From: Collodictyon triciliatum
Taxonomy: Eukaryota > CRuMs
Reading direction: 5' to 3'
DNA: 21,773 nt
NCBI GenBank assembly: GCA_043381765.1
Contig: JBHJMP010001176.1
Coordinates: forward strand, 1-21,773
Part shown: positions 21,201 through 21,773 of the stretch, in pieces
How the letters are laid out: each line of letters opens with the position of its first letter
How positions within the stretch are numbered: the first letter of the stretch is position 1
Notes under the pieces: generated by a model
The model's input: only the letters and a program-made list of their open reading frames with translations
Told to the model about the DNA's origin: nothing
Databases searched by the model: none
Translations under genes and position numbers: made by a program

Positions 21201-21556
21201 TCTTTGGGGAAAAAAATGTAGACATACTTATTCATGCCGAAGCATATGATAGATATGGCGTGGTAAGTATCTGCAAGTTCTGGTGGCTCCTCTCCACCCA
21301 TTCGGCGTCTGAATTCGATTTCTTTTACCAAGAAAATGCGCGCGTTTTCATTTCTATTAATCATAACATGATGAGTGAGAAGTACGTCATAAAATGCGTG
21401 TTAATATTTTTATTCCACACAATATCTTACTGTCCCAAACGATATAGAATAAATCCTATATTTCGTGTGACTTTGGCCATTTCTGCTTTATCCATAATCG
21501 TCTTCTTTTCTCTTATTTCGAGTTCTCTGGCAAAATATGGTAAAGCCTCACTGTAC
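16076..21556 (-). CDS. Kinesin-light-chain-type TPR repeat protein, one repeat per exon (5' end beyond window)
   Basis: Twenty-one minus-strand exons encode about 916 residues made almost wholly of 22 TPR units of 42 or 41 residues; the frame ends at TAA 16078-16076. Exons by high-low coordinates: 21556-21431, 21353-21228, 21080-20958, 20834-20589 (two units), 20450-20328, 20209-20087, 19930-19808, 19727-19605, 19491-19369, 19241-19119, 19053-18931, 18824-18702, 18542-18417, 18155-18030, 17896-17771, 17534-17409, 17302-17177, 16968-16843, 16715-16590, 16473-16348 and 16214-16076. Every intron is phase 2 and GT-AG. C-terminal units match the KLC/TPR_12 consensus, for example YEQALEYYEKSLAIRR then GEEHEDVAACFNNLG; N-terminal units are more diverged. 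The last exon has one more partial unit, then GLIEEKGIDRLK. Such arrays form right-handed superhelices that bind peptides or partner proteins. No KLC heptad-repeat coiled coil is visible, so calling it kinesin light chain itself is not justified; any effector domain would lie to the right. Confidence 0.95.
18202..18296. repeat. (AAT)n microsatellite in a TPR intron
   Basis: About 32 AAT units lie in the 261-nt intron 18156-18416, the longest intron mapped in the TPR gene. A T10-A9 block precedes it at about 18162-18180. Frames reading poly-Tyr or poly-Ile here are repeat artefacts. Confidence 0.95.
20285..20309 (+). repeat. Possible diverged fragment of the poly(A) retroposon
   Basis: TACTTTGAATCAGATAAAGG followed by A7 resembles the 3' end of copies A-C (CACTTTGAATCGAATAAAGG plus A-run) with a few differences. 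It lies in the TPR intron 20210-20327. The words taaatctt occur on both sides, but they are too short to be a convincing duplication. It could be chance in AT-rich sequence. Confidence 0.35.

Positions 21557-21773
<217 letters not shown>

Noticed and set aside
16076-21556. Calling the TPR gene kinesin light chain
   Set aside because: Only the repeat type matches. True KLC has an N-terminal heptad coiled coil and about six TPRs, whereas this has at least 22 repeats and no coiled coil in view.

Overview
The window reads as nuclear DNA of a protist-like eukaryote. Genes are split by AT-rich GT-AG introns of about 65-350 nt, microsatellites are abundant, and there is a eukaryotic-type tRNA gene plus the eukaryotic Hippo/mitotic-exit protein MOB1. 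The kinesin-light-chain-type TPR gene, with one repeat per exon, and the many (AAT)n tracts would suit a large-genome amoeboid protist such as a foraminiferan. That is a guess from style, not from a match.

Layout from left to right. (1) 1-164: an octamer microsatellite. (2) 285-2420, minus: at least seven exons of a DUS1-type tRNA-dihydrouridine synthase, incomplete at both ends; one intron holds a large (AAT)n tract with a retroposon fragment in it. (3) 3435-5195, plus: a single-exon, Ser/Pro/Lys-rich, probably disordered 586-residue protein of unknown function. (4) 6105-7733, minus: a single-exon type II membrane glycosyltransferase of the GT92/DUF23 kind, convergent with the previous gene. 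(5) About 7734-12830: mostly gene-poor DNA with dispersed short repeats. These include a retroposon-like family with poly(A) tails and target-site duplications, and a second family with a GGCTAGCGAACCAAA core. Weak open frames at 10757-11486 may belong to one unrecognised gene. (6) 12833-14532, plus: a complete six-exon MOB1 gene whose first coding exon is only 14 nt. (7) 14832-14903, minus: tRNA-Pro(CGG), followed on its 5' side by a 730-bp 22-bp minisatellite with a three-unit higher-order pattern. (8) 16076 to the right edge, minus: the 3' part of a very long TPR gene. Twenty-one exons carry 22 TPR units, nearly every exon is exactly one repeat (126 or 123 nt), and all mapped introns are phase 2.

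The genes do not form an obvious pathway. They are housekeeping (DUS1, tRNA), signalling (MOB1), secretory-pathway (GT92) and scaffold-type (TPR, disordered protein) genes placed side by side. The most unusual material is the exon-per-repeat TPR gene, the small retroposon family with target-site duplications, and the higher-order minisatellite beside the tRNA gene. Exon boundaries were set by reading-frame continuity, GT-AG signals and family conservation; no transcript data were available.
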